DNA of 64,000 nt from an uncultured Eubacteriales bacterium (GCA_900319075.1 ONMZ01000003.1:1-64000), one strand, 5' to 3'. Counted from the first letter of the stretch, positions 43,635 through 53,000 are shown. Numbers and translations: made by a program. The notes: a model not told the origin generated them from the sequence alone.

Positions 43635-45221
43635 ATGAAACTTGTATTTTTAGGCGCTACCCACGAGGTAACAGGCAGCTGTACCTATATCGAAGCCTGC
43701 GGCAAGAAATTTCTTGTGGACTTCGGCATGGAGCAGGGCATAAACTATTTTGAGAACGAAAAAGTTCCCTGCCCTCCTTCAAGCATAGACTTTGTGCTGC
43801 TCACCCATGCACATATCGACCATTCGGGCTTGCTGCCCCTTTTGTATGCAGGCGGCTTTTCCGGGCAGATCCACGCCACAAAAGCCAGCTGCAACCTTTG
43901 CTCCATAATGCTGCGTGACTCGGCGCATATCCAGGAGTTTGAAGCAGAGTGGCGTTCAAGAAAAGGTAAGCGCAAAGGGAAAGAAGAGGTCGAGCCGCTT
44001 TATACAATGGCTGATGCCGAGGGTGCCATAGCCTGCTTTGTACCCCACGATTACGATACCACTATTGACATCTGCGAGGGAATAAGGGTAAGATATACCG
44101 ACGCAGGACATCTGCTGGGCTCGTCCAGCATCGAGCTTTGGCTGACCGAGGACGGCCAAACACGCAAGCTTCTGTTCTCGGGTGATATAGGCAACCATAA
44201 ACAGCCGCTTATACGTGATCCCCAGTATATTGATGAGGCGGACTATGTTATTATGGAAGCCACCTACGGAAACAGGCGCCATGACCCTCCAAAGGATTAT
44301 GTTCAAGCCTTGGCACAGGTGATCCAGACTACCTTTGACAGGGGCGGAAACGTCGTTATACCCTCCTTTGCCGTCGGCAGAACACAGGAGCTTTTGTACT
44401 TTCTGCGGCAGATAAAATCGGGAAATATGGTCAAAAACCACGCCAACTTCCCTGTTTATGTAGACTCCCCCCTTGCCATAGAGGCAACCAGGGTATTTAT
44501 AGAAAACAAAGAGTCCTGCTTTGATGAAGAGGCTATGAAGTATGTTGAACAGGGCATCAATCCCATAACCTTTGATGACCTTTATCTTGCCACCACAAGT
44601 GACGAATCACGTGCCATAAACTTTAACAGCACACCAAAAATAATAATCTCCGCCAGCGGAATGTGCGAGGCAGGACGCATAAAGCATCACTTGAAACACA
44701 ACCTGTGGAAAAGCGAAAACACAATACTTTTTGTGGGCTATCAGGCTCTTAACACCCTTGGACGCAGCCTTGTGGAGGGAGCAAAAACCGTAAAACTGTT
44801 CGGCGAGGAGATATCCGTAAAAGCTCAGATACTTGTTCTTGCAGGCATAAGCGGCCATGCAGACGTTGACGGTCTCAACGAATGGATAAGCAGCGTAAAG
44901 GGCGTAAAAAAGGTATTTGTCAATCATTCCGAGGCATCTGTGGCTGATGAATTTACTGCCCATCTGAAAAAAGATATGGGGCTTGAAAGCTACGCACCGT
45001 ACAGCGGCGGCGTTCTCAACATTCTCACCGGAGAGTTCACAAACGCCTCTCCGATACCCGTTGAGAAAAAATCAAAAGGCTTCTCACCCGGTTATCAGCG
45101 CCTGGTGGCATCTTTGGAGCGCCTTACTGCCCTTGTTAACAAAAGCTCCGGACTTACCAATAAGGAACTTGCCAGAATGACAGATACCCTCAATAACCTC
45201 TGCTCAAAGTGGGAGGCTTAA
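43635..45221 (+). CDS. MBL-fold beta-CASP ribonuclease-like protein
   Basis: A 528-residue metallo-beta-lactamase with a beta-CASP insert, of the CPSF/YSH1-like COG1236 group. The two-zinc motif is LLTHAHIDHSGLLPLL. Later motifs are FSGDIGNH, PSFAVGRTQELLYFL, SASGMCEAGRIKHHL (beta-CASP motif B) and GISGHADVDGL (motif C). Such proteins cut or digest RNA; it is distinct from RNase J, which has a longer C-terminal domain. It begins at the ATG at 43635, with GAGGCGAAAG upstream. A uridine-kinase-like gene follows. Confidence 0.88.
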   Translation: MKLVFLGATHEVTGSCTYIEACGKKFLVDFGMEQGINYFENEKVPCPPSSIDFVLLTHAHIDHSGLLPLLYAGGFSGQIHATKASCNLCSIMLRDSAHIQEFEAEWRSRKGKRKGKEEVEPLYTMADAEGAIACFVPHDYDTTIDICEGIRVRYTDAGHLLGSSSIELWLTEDGQTRKLLFSGDIGNHKQPLIRDPQYIDEADYVIMEATYGNRRHDPPKDYVQALAQVIQTTFDRGGNVVIPSFAVGRTQELLYFLRQIKSGNMVKNHANFPVYVDSPLAIEATRVFIENKESCFDEEAMKYVEQGINPITFDDLYLATTSDESRAINFNSTPKIIISASGMCEAGRIKHHLKHNLWKSENTILFVGYQALNTLGRSLVEGAKTVKLFGEEISVKAQILVLAGISGHADVDGLNEWISSVKGVKKVFVNHSEASVADEFTAHLKKDMGLESYAPYSGGVLNILTGEFTNASPIPVEKKSKGFSPGYQRLVASLERLTALVNKSSGLTNKELARMTDTLNNLCSKWEA

Positions 45222-45246
45222 TCCAAGCGAAAGGAGCTTGTCTTTT

Positions 45247-46188
45247 ATGAAGGTAATCCATGTAAATGCACTTAACCACCGCATTTTGCAGGACGAAAAA
45301 AGGTTTATCGAACAAAGCGATAATAACTACGAACAAAGGCTTATTGCCATAGCGGACAATATAGAAAACTCAAAGGATTCCAAACCTATTCTCCTGCTTG
45401 CAGGTCCCTCCGGCTCCGGAAAGACCACCACAGCTCTGAAAATACGTGAAATACTCCTTGAGCGTGGGATAATAACCTATAACATCTCCCTTGACAATTA
45501 CTTTGTCCCAAAGGAACGTTTCCCCGTGGACGAAAACGGGAAGGTCGACCTTGAATCTCCCGACCATGTGGATAAAGAGCTTTTTGTCAGCCAGCTCACC
45601 GACCTTTTCAACGGCAAGGAGATAACTTTGCCGATATTCAATTTTCCCGACCAGTCAAGACATTGGGGTCCAAAGCTGAAGCGTGAAAAGGACGAGATAT
45701 TTATTTTTGAAGGTACCCACGCCCTTAACCCCTCTATTGTAGGCGAGATAGCAGGCTATTCTCACAAAATGTATGTAAGCGTGAGAACAAGGCTGCAATA
45801 TGACGTTAAAGGCGAAGATGACAGATTGCTCGACCCGGCGTATATACGTCTTATGCGCCGCATTATCAGAGATATTCTTTTCCGTGGCAGAGAAATAACC
45901 GCCACCCTTGATATGTTTGACAGCGTTGAAGCGGGGGAGGTAAAGTATATCATGCCATTCAAAAGGCTTGCGGAATACTCTGTGGATTCATTTATCCCAT
46001 ATGAGGTGCCGGCATACAAAAGCTTTATTCTGGGAAAACTGAAAGATGCCATTGCTCAAAACAGCAAGTACGAGCGCTTCAGCCCGATCACCCAGGCACT
46101 TTCGCAGATAGGGGCAATAACCCTTGACAATATCCCTCCCCAGTCTCTTACCCGTGAGTTTATCGGAAACAGTGCATATAAATACTGA
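45247..46188 (+). CDS. Uridine kinase-like P-loop kinase
   Basis: A 313-residue kinase whose N-terminal segment resembles the end of the TGS-like leader found in longer homologues. Walker A is [16 protein letters not shown] (about 48-60). ISLDNYFVPKERFPVDENG and DSVEAGEVKYIMPF are typical of the uridine kinase/phosphoribulokinase family. AAAGGAG lies ten bases before the ATG at 45247. It probably phosphorylates a nucleoside. It follows the nuclease gene by 25 bases, which would suit nucleotide salvage from RNA (inference). Confidence 0.86.
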   Translation: MKVIHVNALNHRILQDEKRFIEQSDNNYEQRLIAIADNIENSKDSKPILLLAGPSGSGKTTTALKIREILLERGIITYNISLDNYFVPKERFPVDENGKVDLESPDHVDKELFVSQLTDLFNGKEITLPIFNFPDQSRHWGPKLKREKDEIFIFEGTHALNPSIVGEIAGYSHKMYVSVRTRLQYDVKGEDDRLLDPAYIRLMRRIIRDILFRGREITATLDMFDSVEAGEVKYIMPFKRLAEYSVDSFIPYEVPAYKSFILGKLKDAIAQNSKYERFSPITQALSQIGAITLDNIPPQSLTREFIGNSAYKY

Positions 46189-46194
46189 ATATGT

Positions 46195-46233
46195 AAAGGC
46201 TTTCCCCGAAAATGCGGAAAGCCTTTGTTTTTG
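46195..46233 (+). terminator. Terminator after the uridine kinase-like gene
   Basis: A perfect 11-base stem (46195-46205 with 46216-46226) followed by GTTTTTG. The minus-strand side is less T-rich but may serve rubrerythrin. Confidence 0.85.
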
Positions 46234-46257
46234 CCCTCTTTGGGAGAGCATAAACAT

Positions 46258-46857
46258 TTATTTATACAAGCCCCAGTCCGCCATGTCAAGGCGGATATAA
46301 TAGCCCTGCTCGCCATGGCACACAGGGCAATTCTGAGGAACTTGTGTGCCTTCAAGGATATACCCGCAGTTGGTGCATACCCAAATCACAGACTCATCGG
46401 AGGAATAAAGCCTGTCCTCGCTCTGGAGCTGTGCAAAACGCCTGAAGCGTTCACCGTGGCTTTTCTCGATAGAGGCAATGTTTTCAAAGTCCTGTGCTAT
46501 CTGTGAAAAGCCTTCCTCACGGGCAATTCTTGCAAACTCCGGGTATATCTGCTCATTTTCCTTGAACTCGTGCTCTGCTGCGCTCTGAAACAGACATACC
46601 ATGTCACAGCTGTCCTTGTCAACAGGGAAAGCCGCCTGTATCTCCGTCTCCTCAACGCCGCCCTTTTGCAGGTGCTCATAGAAGATACGTGCATGCTCTT
46701 TTTCCTGATCCGCTGTCCACCTGAACAGGTCTGCCGCAACAAACTGCTTTTGTTCGATCAGTTTTTTCTGTGCAAAGGAATATCTGTTCCTTGCCTGAGA
46801 TTCCCCGGCGTAAGCCCTCATAAGGTTTACCCTGGTCTGTGAGTCTTTAAGATCCAT
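46258..46857 (-). CDS. rbr: Rubrerythrin
   Basis: A 199-residue peroxide-scavenging protein of anaerobes. The N-terminal ferritin-like four-helix domain carries the diiron ligands, including SQARNRYSFA, ADQEKEHARIFYEHL and AAEHEFKE. The C-terminal rubredoxin domain has CTNCGY and CPVCHG. It reduces hydrogen peroxide using electrons from rubredoxin or reductases. GGAGAGG precedes the ATG. It starts 19 bases after ypeB ends, so it may be transcribed with a germination gene. Confidence 0.96.
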   Translation of the reverse strand: MDLKDSQTRVNLMRAYAGESQARNRYSFAQKKLIEQKQFVAADLFRWTADQEKEHARIFYEHLQKGGVEETEIQAAFPVDKDSCDMVCLFQSAAEHEFKENEQIYPEFARIAREEGFSQIAQDFENIASIEKSHGERFRRFAQLQSEDRLYSSDESVIWVCTNCGYILEGTQVPQNCPVCHGEQGYYIRLDMADWGLYK

Positions 46858-46876
46858 ACTATCCTCTCCTTTTTTA

Positions 46877-48208
46877 TTAAACCGTCAGTGTTCCCGACGG
46901 GCTTTCAACAAGCAAAAGTATCTGCTGTTCTTCTCCGGTCAGAGCGTCAAAATAAACCAGTACGTTCCTGCCGTTTTTTGCCTTGCATTTAAACTCGTAG
47001 CAAAGCTTTTCTTCAAGATTTTCCGTTGGTATAACTGCCAGACGGCTGCTTTGTACAGTCAGCTTAGGCGATACCCTTTCCTGTGCACGGAGCTTTGAAA
47101 ACAGCTTCTTTGGATGCTCTCTCTTTGTGTGGTTCACCAAAAATCCCCTTGCGTCAAAACCCAGTATCTCACCGTTGTCAAGGGCGATAGATAGTTTTAT
47201 AAGGTCGGTGTAAACACAGGTTCCCAGGTCGTCATATGCGTAATTTACAGTCATTATGCCGTTGTGGATATCATAGTAGGTGGTCTTCATCGACAAAATG
47301 CCAAGATAATCAAGGTACTTTTCTCCTGTTTTCAAAGCCTGCTGCCGGGACATCTTTTCCTCTTCCACAGGTCTGCTTTTGAGAAAATAAGAGATATATC
47401 CCCCGTTTTTAGTCACCTCACAGCAAACGGTGTTGTCTTTATTTGAAAACCTTACGGCAGGCATATTTCCCCCTACCTCGCTTGTGTCTTCAAGGTCGTT
47501 GGCGGAAATGTTCATTGCCATGCAGCACTTTTCCAGCGCCTTTTTCCGTGACACCTGCTGTGCGTTCTGTGTCATTTTCGGCTTTTTCTCCATGATATTG
47601 TCCGAAAACGGTCCGTCGTAAATAAGGCTGGGATAGTCTTTGAAATCCTGTTCAAAATCGGAAAATCCATCCGTCACCTCAGGGACACCCTGTGTGTCTA
47701 TCTGTGCATCGCTAAAGTCTATCTCCCCTGCGTTCAGAGCGCTTTCCATCTCGGATATGTTCTGCGCCAGCTTTTTGGAAAAATCGTATAGCTTTGAAAT
47801 GTTTTCGTAATCCTTTGTGGATATCCCTTTGTCTTTGTCCAGCTTTTTGCCAACTGCAAGCGAGTAGTTTCCCACCTGGGAAAGAAATTTATATGTGTTA
47901 TTTGTCTGAGCCCTTCCCATAGGCAGCTGAGAAAGTGCTGTTTTTGCCGCACTTGCCTGCTGATAAAGCTTAACGGAAAGATCTTTATGAGTCTTTTCGG
48001 AGCCTGCGTAAAGCTCTTTTTCCAGAGTCTCACTTATATTTTTGCAGGCATCTGCAAGCTGTTCAAGTGCGCTTGCATAAGAAGCATTGAGCACCAAGGT
48101 ATTCCTGCGTGCCTCATCCATAAGCATAAAATTTCGTGCTATGAGAACCGTAAGTGCAAAGATCCCAAAGGTGAATACTCTGATCAGACATCTGCGTTTG
48201 CATTTCAT
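46877..48208 (-). CDS. ypeB: Germination protein YpeB
   Basis: A 443-residue spore protein. The N-terminal membrane helix (about 9-27) precedes a helical YpeB domain (about 40-160, LADACKNISETLEKEL and following). The rest consists of PepSY repeats, with ALEKCCMAMNIS and QALKTGEKYLDYLGI as repeat starts. In Bacillus, YpeB stabilises and localises the cortex-lytic enzyme SleB. Here sleB is not adjacent; a SleB-like gene lies 5 kb away. The ATG at 48208 sits seven bases after GGAGG. Confidence 0.88.
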   Translation of the reverse strand: MKCKRRCLIRVFTFGIFALTVLIARNFMLMDEARRNTLVLNASYASALEQLADACKNISETLEKELYAGSEKTHKDLSVKLYQQASAAKTALSQLPMGRAQTNNTYKFLSQVGNYSLAVGKKLDKDKGISTKDYENISKLYDFSKKLAQNISEMESALNAGEIDFSDAQIDTQGVPEVTDGFSDFEQDFKDYPSLIYDGPFSDNIMEKKPKMTQNAQQVSRKKALEKCCMAMNISANDLEDTSEVGGNMPAVRFSNKDNTVCCEVTKNGGYISYFLKSRPVEEEKMSRQQALKTGEKYLDYLGILSMKTTYYDIHNGIMTVNYAYDDLGTCVYTDLIKLSIALDNGEILGFDARGFLVNHTKREHPKKLFSKLRAQERVSPKLTVQSSRLAVIPTENLEEKLCYEFKCKAKNGRNVLVYFDALTGEEQQILLLVESPSGTLTV

Positions 48209-48329
48209 TTTCATTCCTCCGTTCATCTTAATCATGTGCAGTTTTGTCGTTTTTATCCCACCGTTTTTGAAAAAAAGACACAGGTTGTATAAATAAAATG
48301 TAAAAAAACCGAGGGCGGCTGTGTCAAGG

Positions 48330-48358
48330 TTGAAAAAAAGGTGCGATTGTGGTATAAT
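48330..48358 (+). promoter_or_regulatory. Promoter of the nifS-thiI operon
   Basis: TTGAAA at 48330-48335 and TATAAT at 48353-48358, spacer 17. Confidence 0.85.
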
Positions 48359-48394
48359 ATTGCGAGTATGTACAATATGAAAGGAATGACCTTA

Positions 48395-49525
48395 GTGATA
48401 TACCTTGATAACGCAGCCACCACAAAGCCTTGTAAAGAGGCTGTGGATGCGGTGATAAACGGACTTGAACACTACGGAAATCCCTCAAGCCTGCATAGCC
48501 TGGGGCTTGAAGCGGAAAATCTGGTCAATAAACAGCGTGAGATAATTGCCGCAGCCATAGGAGCAAAGGAAAAGGAGATCTTTTTCACCTCCTGTGCCAC
48601 AGAAAGCAGCAATACCGCTATTTTCGGGGCATATGCATATCAGGGCAAACGCAAGCACCGTGTGGTCACCACTGCTGTGGAGCATCCAAGCGTTGCAAAC
48701 CCCATCGGAAAGCTTGAACAGCTGGGCTGCGAAGTCATAAGGCTCTCCCCGGACGAAAACGGACAGATCAGCCCAAAGGCTGTGCTTGAAGCTGTAAACG
48801 ATGACACGTTCCTTGTGAGCATGATGCTGGTGAACAATGAAACAGGTGCGGTTTTTGACGTTGGTTCAGCTTTTTCCATGATAAAGAAAAAGTATCCCCG
48901 GGTGCTTACCCACTGCGACTGCGTTCAGGGCTTCATGAAGCTGCCTTTTACAGTTAAAAAGCTGAATGCAGATATGATCTCCCTGAGCGGTCATAAGATC
49001 TATGCACCAAAAGGCATAGGCGCTTTATATGTGAAAAGCGGTGTACACATTCCGCCGCTGCTGCTTGGGGGTGGACAGGAAAGCAGCTTCCGCTCGGGAA
49101 CAGAATGTGTACCATTGATCCTCGGCTTTGGTGCAGCGGTAGAGGCTCTTTGCGGCAAGGTCGAAGAAAACTACGCAAAAGCAAAGGCTGTGCAGGATCA
49201 TTTAGTTGAAAAATGTGCCCGCAGCGGCGGCATAACAGTAATATTTTCAGGCGGCTCCCCATATATCACAAGCATTGCCGTGCAGGGATTGAAATCCGAG
49301 GTGCTTTTGCATTTCCTTGAGGAAAAGGGGATATATGTATCCAGCGGTTCTGCCTGCTCAAAGGGTAAAAAAAGCCCTGTGATAAAGGAGTTCCATGTGC
49401 CCGAAGATCTGTCTGACAGTGTGCTTCGCATAAGCATATCCGCCGAAACGACCGCACAGGACATTGACACTCTGCTTGAAGCCGTAACCGAGGCACAGGG
49501 CAGACTTGCGAGGATAAAGAAATGA
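48395..49525 (+). CDS. nifS: Cysteine desulfurase (NifS/IscS family)
   Basis: A 377-residue PLP enzyme that takes sulfur from cysteine as a persulfide. The N-terminus VIYLDNAATTKP starts at a GTG nine bases after AAAGGA; nearby ATGs are too close to that site or upstream of it. His in TTAVEHPS, the PLP lysine in SLSGHKIYAPKG and the catalytic Cys in SSGSACSKGKKSP are present. Two genes downstream lies thiI, so it likely supplies sulfur for 4-thiouridine in tRNA. It overlaps the next gene by four bases. Confidence 0.94.
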   Translation: MIYLDNAATTKPCKEAVDAVINGLEHYGNPSSLHSLGLEAENLVNKQREIIAAAIGAKEKEIFFTSCATESSNTAIFGAYAYQGKRKHRVVTTAVEHPSVANPIGKLEQLGCEVIRLSPDENGQISPKAVLEAVNDDTFLVSMMLVNNETGAVFDVGSAFSMIKKKYPRVLTHCDCVQGFMKLPFTVKKLNADMISLSGHKIYAPKGIGALYVKSGVHIPPLLLGGGQESSFRSGTECVPLILGFGAAVEALCGKVEENYAKAKAVQDHLVEKCARSGGITVIFSGGSPYITSIAVQGLKSEVLLHFLEEKGIYVSSGSACSKGKKSPVIKEFHVPEDLSDSVLRISISAETTAQDIDTLLEAVTEAQGRLARIKK

Positions 49526-49866
49526 CGGAAAAATATGCTTTGAAAATAGTCCGGGACAATTATCATCTCACAAATGACAGTTTTTTATTCTATCTGCACG
49601 AACGGGACAGGTTCCGTGCGGACAGGTTCAATACCCTGTGTACGGCAGTGGAAACGCTTGCAGGAAGCCGATGCGAGATACTTACAGAGAAGATCACACA
49701 CTGCTATCAGAACATTCTTAAAGAGTTCATATACCATTTCAACCCCAACGACAGCTCACAGATAAAGGATTTTCCCAAAAAATACACACACTATCTGGAA
49801 AAGTTCGACTGTGCGCTGGCAAGGTACTATACCTGCGGTAACAAACATAACGAAAAGGAAAGATGA
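49522..49866 (+). CDS. Unknown 114-residue protein between nifS and thiI
   Basis: I do not recognise this protein. It is mostly helical with five cysteines (40, 51, 61, 97 and 105), many aromatic and charged residues, and no membrane segment. It overlaps nifS by four bases and thiI by four, so all three are translationally coupled. The position suggests a partner in tRNA sulfur transfer or regulation of NifS, but there is no motif to confirm this. Confidence 0.75.
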   Translation: MTEKYALKIVRDNYHLTNDSFLFYLHERDRFRADRFNTLCTAVETLAGSRCEILTEKITHCYQNILKEFIYHFNPNDSSQIKDFPKKYTHYLEKFDCALARYYTCGNKHNEKER

Positions 49867-51044
49867 AAATGAAAGAGATAATTCTTTGCAAATACGGCGA
49901 GATCGCCCTCAAAGGTCTGAACAAGAGCACTTTTGAGTCAATGATGATGAAAAGCATAAGGCGCAGGCTCAAAAAGTTCGGGGAGATAAATATTACAAAG
50001 GCACAGTCTACGGTTTATGTTGAACCTGTGGACGATAATATTGACGTTGACGAGGTAGTGGACAGGCTTTCAAAGATCTTTGGCATAATCAAGCTGTGCC
50101 GCTGCTGCGTGGTGGAGAAAACTATGGATGCCATACTAAACGACTCCATAGAATACATACGTGAGGATATGGAGGCAGCAAGGACTTTTAAAGTCGATGC
50201 AAAGCGCAGCGACAAGAAATTTCCGTACAAAAGCCCCGATATATGCAACGAACTGGGGGGAAAGCTTTTGGAAACCTTCCCTCACCTGAGCGTTGACGTT
50301 CACAAGCCCGATGTTACAGTCACTGTGGAGGTGCGTGAAAAGTATGCGTTTATCCACGCAGGAAAGCTTGAGGGCGCAGGGGGTATACCTGTGGGTTCAA
50401 GCGGAAAGGCAATGCTGCTTCTTTCGGGAGGCATTGATTCACCTGTGGCAGGATATATGATGTCAAAGCGGGGTGCGGTCATAGATGCGATCCATTTTGA
50501 GGCACCTCCTTACACCTCGGAAAGAGCTAAGCAAAAGGTGGAAAAGCTTGCAAAGAAAATGACGGAATACTGCGGCGACATCGCCTTTTACTGTGTGCCC
50601 TTCACTCAGATACAGGAAACGCTGCGGGACAAATGCCCCGAAGAACTTTTTACTATCCTTATGCGCCGCCTGATGATGGAGATAGCCCAGCGCATAGCCG
50701 TAAGAGAAGGCTGCCAGGCGCTGGTCACGGGAGAAAGCCTGGGACAGGTGGCAAGCCAGACCATGTACGCTATGGTCTGTACCGATGCTGTTTGCAGGAT
50801 CCCTGTGTTCAGACCCTGTGTGGGACTTGATAAAACCGAGATCATAGATATTTCACGCAAAATAGATACTTTTGAAACTTCGATACTCCCCTATGAGGAT
50901 TGCTGTACGGTATTTACCCCAAAGCACCCTAAAACACGTCCCGAACTCGGAGCAGTTGAGGCTGCCCAGGCTCGGGTGGACTGGGAAGAGCTTATACAAA
51001 AGGCTGTCAGTCAAACGACTTGCAGTATGATAAAGCTTGAGTGA
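49863..51044 (+). CDS. thiI: tRNA 4-thiouridine synthetase ThiI
   Basis: A 393-residue enzyme that adenylates U8 of tRNA and inserts sulfur. N-terminal ferredoxin-like and THUMP domains (about 1-165) precede the PP-loop ATPase (SGGIDSPVAGYMMSKRG, about 182-198). It ends without the rhodanese domain, as in Bacillus, where a dedicated desulfurase passes sulfur directly; here NifS, two genes upstream, should do so. An alternative ATG lies at 49869. A terminator follows. Confidence 0.95.
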   Translation: MKMKEIILCKYGEIALKGLNKSTFESMMMKSIRRRLKKFGEINITKAQSTVYVEPVDDNIDVDEVVDRLSKIFGIIKLCRCCVVEKTMDAILNDSIEYIREDMEAARTFKVDAKRSDKKFPYKSPDICNELGGKLLETFPHLSVDVHKPDVTVTVEVREKYAFIHAGKLEGAGGIPVGSSGKAMLLLSGGIDSPVAGYMMSKRGAVIDAIHFEAPPYTSERAKQKVEKLAKKMTEYCGDIAFYCVPFTQIQETLRDKCPEELFTILMRRLMMEIAQRIAVREGCQALVTGESLGQVASQTMYAMVCTDAVCRIPVFRPCVGLDKTEIIDISRKIDTFETSILPYEDCCTVFTPKHPKTRPELGAVEAAQARVDWEELIQKAVSQTTCSMIKLE

Positions 51045-51052
51045 GGTAAAGC

Positions 51053-51090
51053 AAAACGGTGACAGCAGTTTATGCTGTAACCGTTTTTTA
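51053..51090 (+). terminator. Terminator after thiI
   Basis: A long stem (51053-51067 with 51073-51087, one mismatch) ends in a run of six Ts. Confidence 0.85.
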
Positions 51091-51344
51091 ATTATTTATA
51101 CAGTTTTTTGGACAGTTTGTGCAGATCGGGTTTTACCCCACCGTTCAGGTGCAAAGGTAAAATTGCGGATATTCGACAAATTCCGTCTTTGTGCACAGTT
51201 ATCATACGGGGATGTGTGCACGGGTTTTTATTACAAATCTGTAACAAAAAGTGGAAAATACAGCCTGTAAATATTGTTTTACAAACAAATTATTTAATAT
51301 TGAGTTTAAATAAACCTTGTTTTTTATGTGCAAAACCTAAGAAA
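51091..51344. other. AT-rich spacer before cinA-like gene
   Basis: About 250 bases without a supported gene. It contains two palindromic GTGCAC sites about 25 bases apart and AT-rich sequence, but no promoter with both good hexamers at a standard spacer. It probably holds the start of the cinA-sortase transcript. Confidence 0.4.
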
Positions 51345-51360
51345 TGGAGAGCGATCATCT

Positions 51361-51897
51361 GTGGAAATTCGTAAATATGACAAATCGGTTACGAAAACTA
51401 TTGACACCCCTTGGGAGGATGTTGTAAAATATCTTATAGATAAGGGTATAACCATATCTACGGCAGAAAGCTGTACCGGCGGGATGATAAGCCAGATGAT
51501 AACCTCGGTGGCAGGTGCATCGGAAATATTCCCCGGAGGTATATGCACTTACAGCGAACAGGTAAAGCAAGAAACTCTGGGCGTGAAAAAACAGACCCTT
51601 GAACGGTATACCGTTTATTCCCCCCAGGTGGCAAGTGAAATGAGCCTGGGAGCGCAAAGGCTTTTCAAAACACAGGCGGCTGTGGGCGTTACCGGTGTTG
51701 CAGGCCCCGGCAGTGCAGGAGATAAACCTGCGGGAACGGTATATGTGAGCGTTCGCCTGGCGGATAAGGAAGAAGTAAGAGATCTTAAAGTGTATGAGCT
51801 TGTTAAAGACCCTGACAGAGAAACTGTGAGAAGGATATCCTCACAGCTGGCTCTTAAAATGGTGTTTGAGCTTTGTATAAATTCAGGATTAGGATAA
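51361..51897 (+). CDS. cinA: CinA C-terminal domain protein (NMN amidohydrolase)
   Basis: A 178-residue stand-alone PncC/CinA-C protein that deamidates nicotinamide mononucleotide in pyridine nucleotide recycling. The core ISTAESCTGGMISQMITSVAGAS holds the catalytic serine, and GVTGVAGPGSAGDKPAGTVYVSV is a second signature. A GTG at 51361 is favoured, twelve bases after GGAG; another GTG at 51328 remains possible. The MoaB-like domain of full CinA is absent. It is followed by sortase B six bases later. Confidence 0.88.
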   Translation: MEIRKYDKSVTKTIDTPWEDVVKYLIDKGITISTAESCTGGMISQMITSVAGASEIFPGGICTYSEQVKQETLGVKKQTLERYTVYSPQVASEMSLGAQRLFKTQAAVGVTGVAGPGSAGDKPAGTVYVSVRLADKEEVRDLKVYELVKDPDRETVRRISSQLALKMVFELCINSGLG

Positions 51898-51902
51898 AAA
51901 CG

Positions 51903-52955
51903 ATGACTGAAACAGAAACAAAAAGCATTTTTAAACGTGCAAGGGATTATTTTATCCCCAAAAAAGGCGACAGAAGAGACGATGTTATCAAAAAGATAGT
52001 ATTTTTGTTCTCTGTGGCGGTTTTTGTTGTCTCTGTGGTACAGCTGGGGCTTTTTCTCAAAGACAAAGGTAAGGAAGAAAGCTATCAGCAGGAGATAATG
52101 TCCTATGCACCCCAGCTGAGCGATCTGCCGGCTCCGGCAAAGGAGGACAGCTCAAGCCAGTCCCAGTCTCAAAAGCCTGCTGACCCTCAGAAGCCTGCGG
52201 TGAGAGAGCTTCAGGACTGGGGAAAGAAACTTCTTGAAAAAAACAAAGACGTTGTTGGCTGGCTCAGTATCCCCTCTCACAAGGACAGCAAGGGAAACCT
52301 TTACATAAACGCCCCCGTGGTCAAGGGCAAGGATAACAGCGAATATCTTTATATAAATCTTGACAGAAGGTACAGCATTTCCGGCACACTGTTCGCCGAT
52401 TACGGCTGCACCATAGAAAAGGACAAACAGTCCGGCAACGTTACCATCTACGGACATCACATGGGTTATATGGGGACTGCATTCACTCATCTTCACGAGT
52501 ACAAGCAGGGCGTGGATTTTCTCAAAAAAAATCCTGTGATACAGTTCAACACTATATATGACGGCACAAACCAGAAATATGCTATTGTGGGCTGTTTTAT
52601 TTCAAACATTACCCCGGCTTCTGACAACGGTACCATCTTCAACTATTGGACCGTGAGAAACTTTACCGACAAGGGCAGCGATTTCAAAGACTGGATAGAA
52701 AATGTGAAAAAACGTTCGTGGTATTCATCGGATATAAACTGTACAGATAAAGACGAGTATATCACACTTTCCACCTGTTCAAACGAATGCTTCGGGGTAA
52801 GATGGGTGATCGTCGGCAAAAAACTTACCGAAAAGGACGATCTTAACGCTATCATCTCTTCATACAAGGATAAGGCTGAAAAAGATATTTATTTCCCTGC
52901 CGTATGGACAAACAAATTTGGCAACAAAAAGGTTTATAAGGGCTGGGATTTCTAA
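51903..52955 (+). CDS. srtB: Class B sortase
   Basis: A 350-residue membrane-bound transpeptidase that links surface proteins to the cell wall. The single N-terminal helix (31-52) is followed by a Ser/Gln/Pro linker and the sortase barrel. The catalytic triad is seen as His186 in IYGHHMGY, Cys292 in ITLSTC and Arg300 in VRWVIVGK. AGGA precedes the ATG at 51903 by eight bases. No protein with a sorting signal is obvious nearby, so its substrate is unknown. The next gene encodes a cell wall hydrolase. Confidence 0.92.
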   Translation: MTETETKSIFKRARDYFIPKKGDRRDDVIKKIVFLFSVAVFVVSVVQLGLFLKDKGKEESYQQEIMSYAPQLSDLPAPAKEDSSSQSQSQKPADPQKPAVRELQDWGKKLLEKNKDVVGWLSIPSHKDSKGNLYINAPVVKGKDNSEYLYINLDRRYSISGTLFADYGCTIEKDKQSGNVTIYGHHMGYMGTAFTHLHEYKQGVDFLKKNPVIQFNTIYDGTNQKYAIVGCFISNITPASDNGTIFNYWTVRNFTDKGSDFKDWIENVKKRSWYSSDINCTDKDEYITLSTCSNECFGVRWVIVGKKLTEKDDLNAIISSYKDKAEKDIYFPAVWTNKFGNKKVYKGWDF

Positions 52956-52962
52956 TATAAAA

Positions 52963-52979
52963 GGCGGTTTTATACCGCC
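52963..52979 (+). promoter_or_regulatory. Short hairpin between srtB and the hydrolase gene
   Basis: GGCGGT and ACCGCC form a six-base stem just before the GGAAAGG ribosome site. There is no T-tract, so it could modulate translation of the next gene rather than terminate. Confidence 0.45.
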
Positions 52980-53000
52980 GGAAAGGTATTGTGATAAAAA

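Noticed and set aside
48341-48394. Upstream ATG starts for nifS
   Set aside because: They overlap the -10 hexamer or lack a ribosome site; the GTG at 48395 gives the family N-terminus.
51185-51230. Possible LexA/SOS box before the cinA-like gene
   Set aside because: The two GTGCAC palindromes do not match the Gram-positive LexA box, and no recA gene follows.
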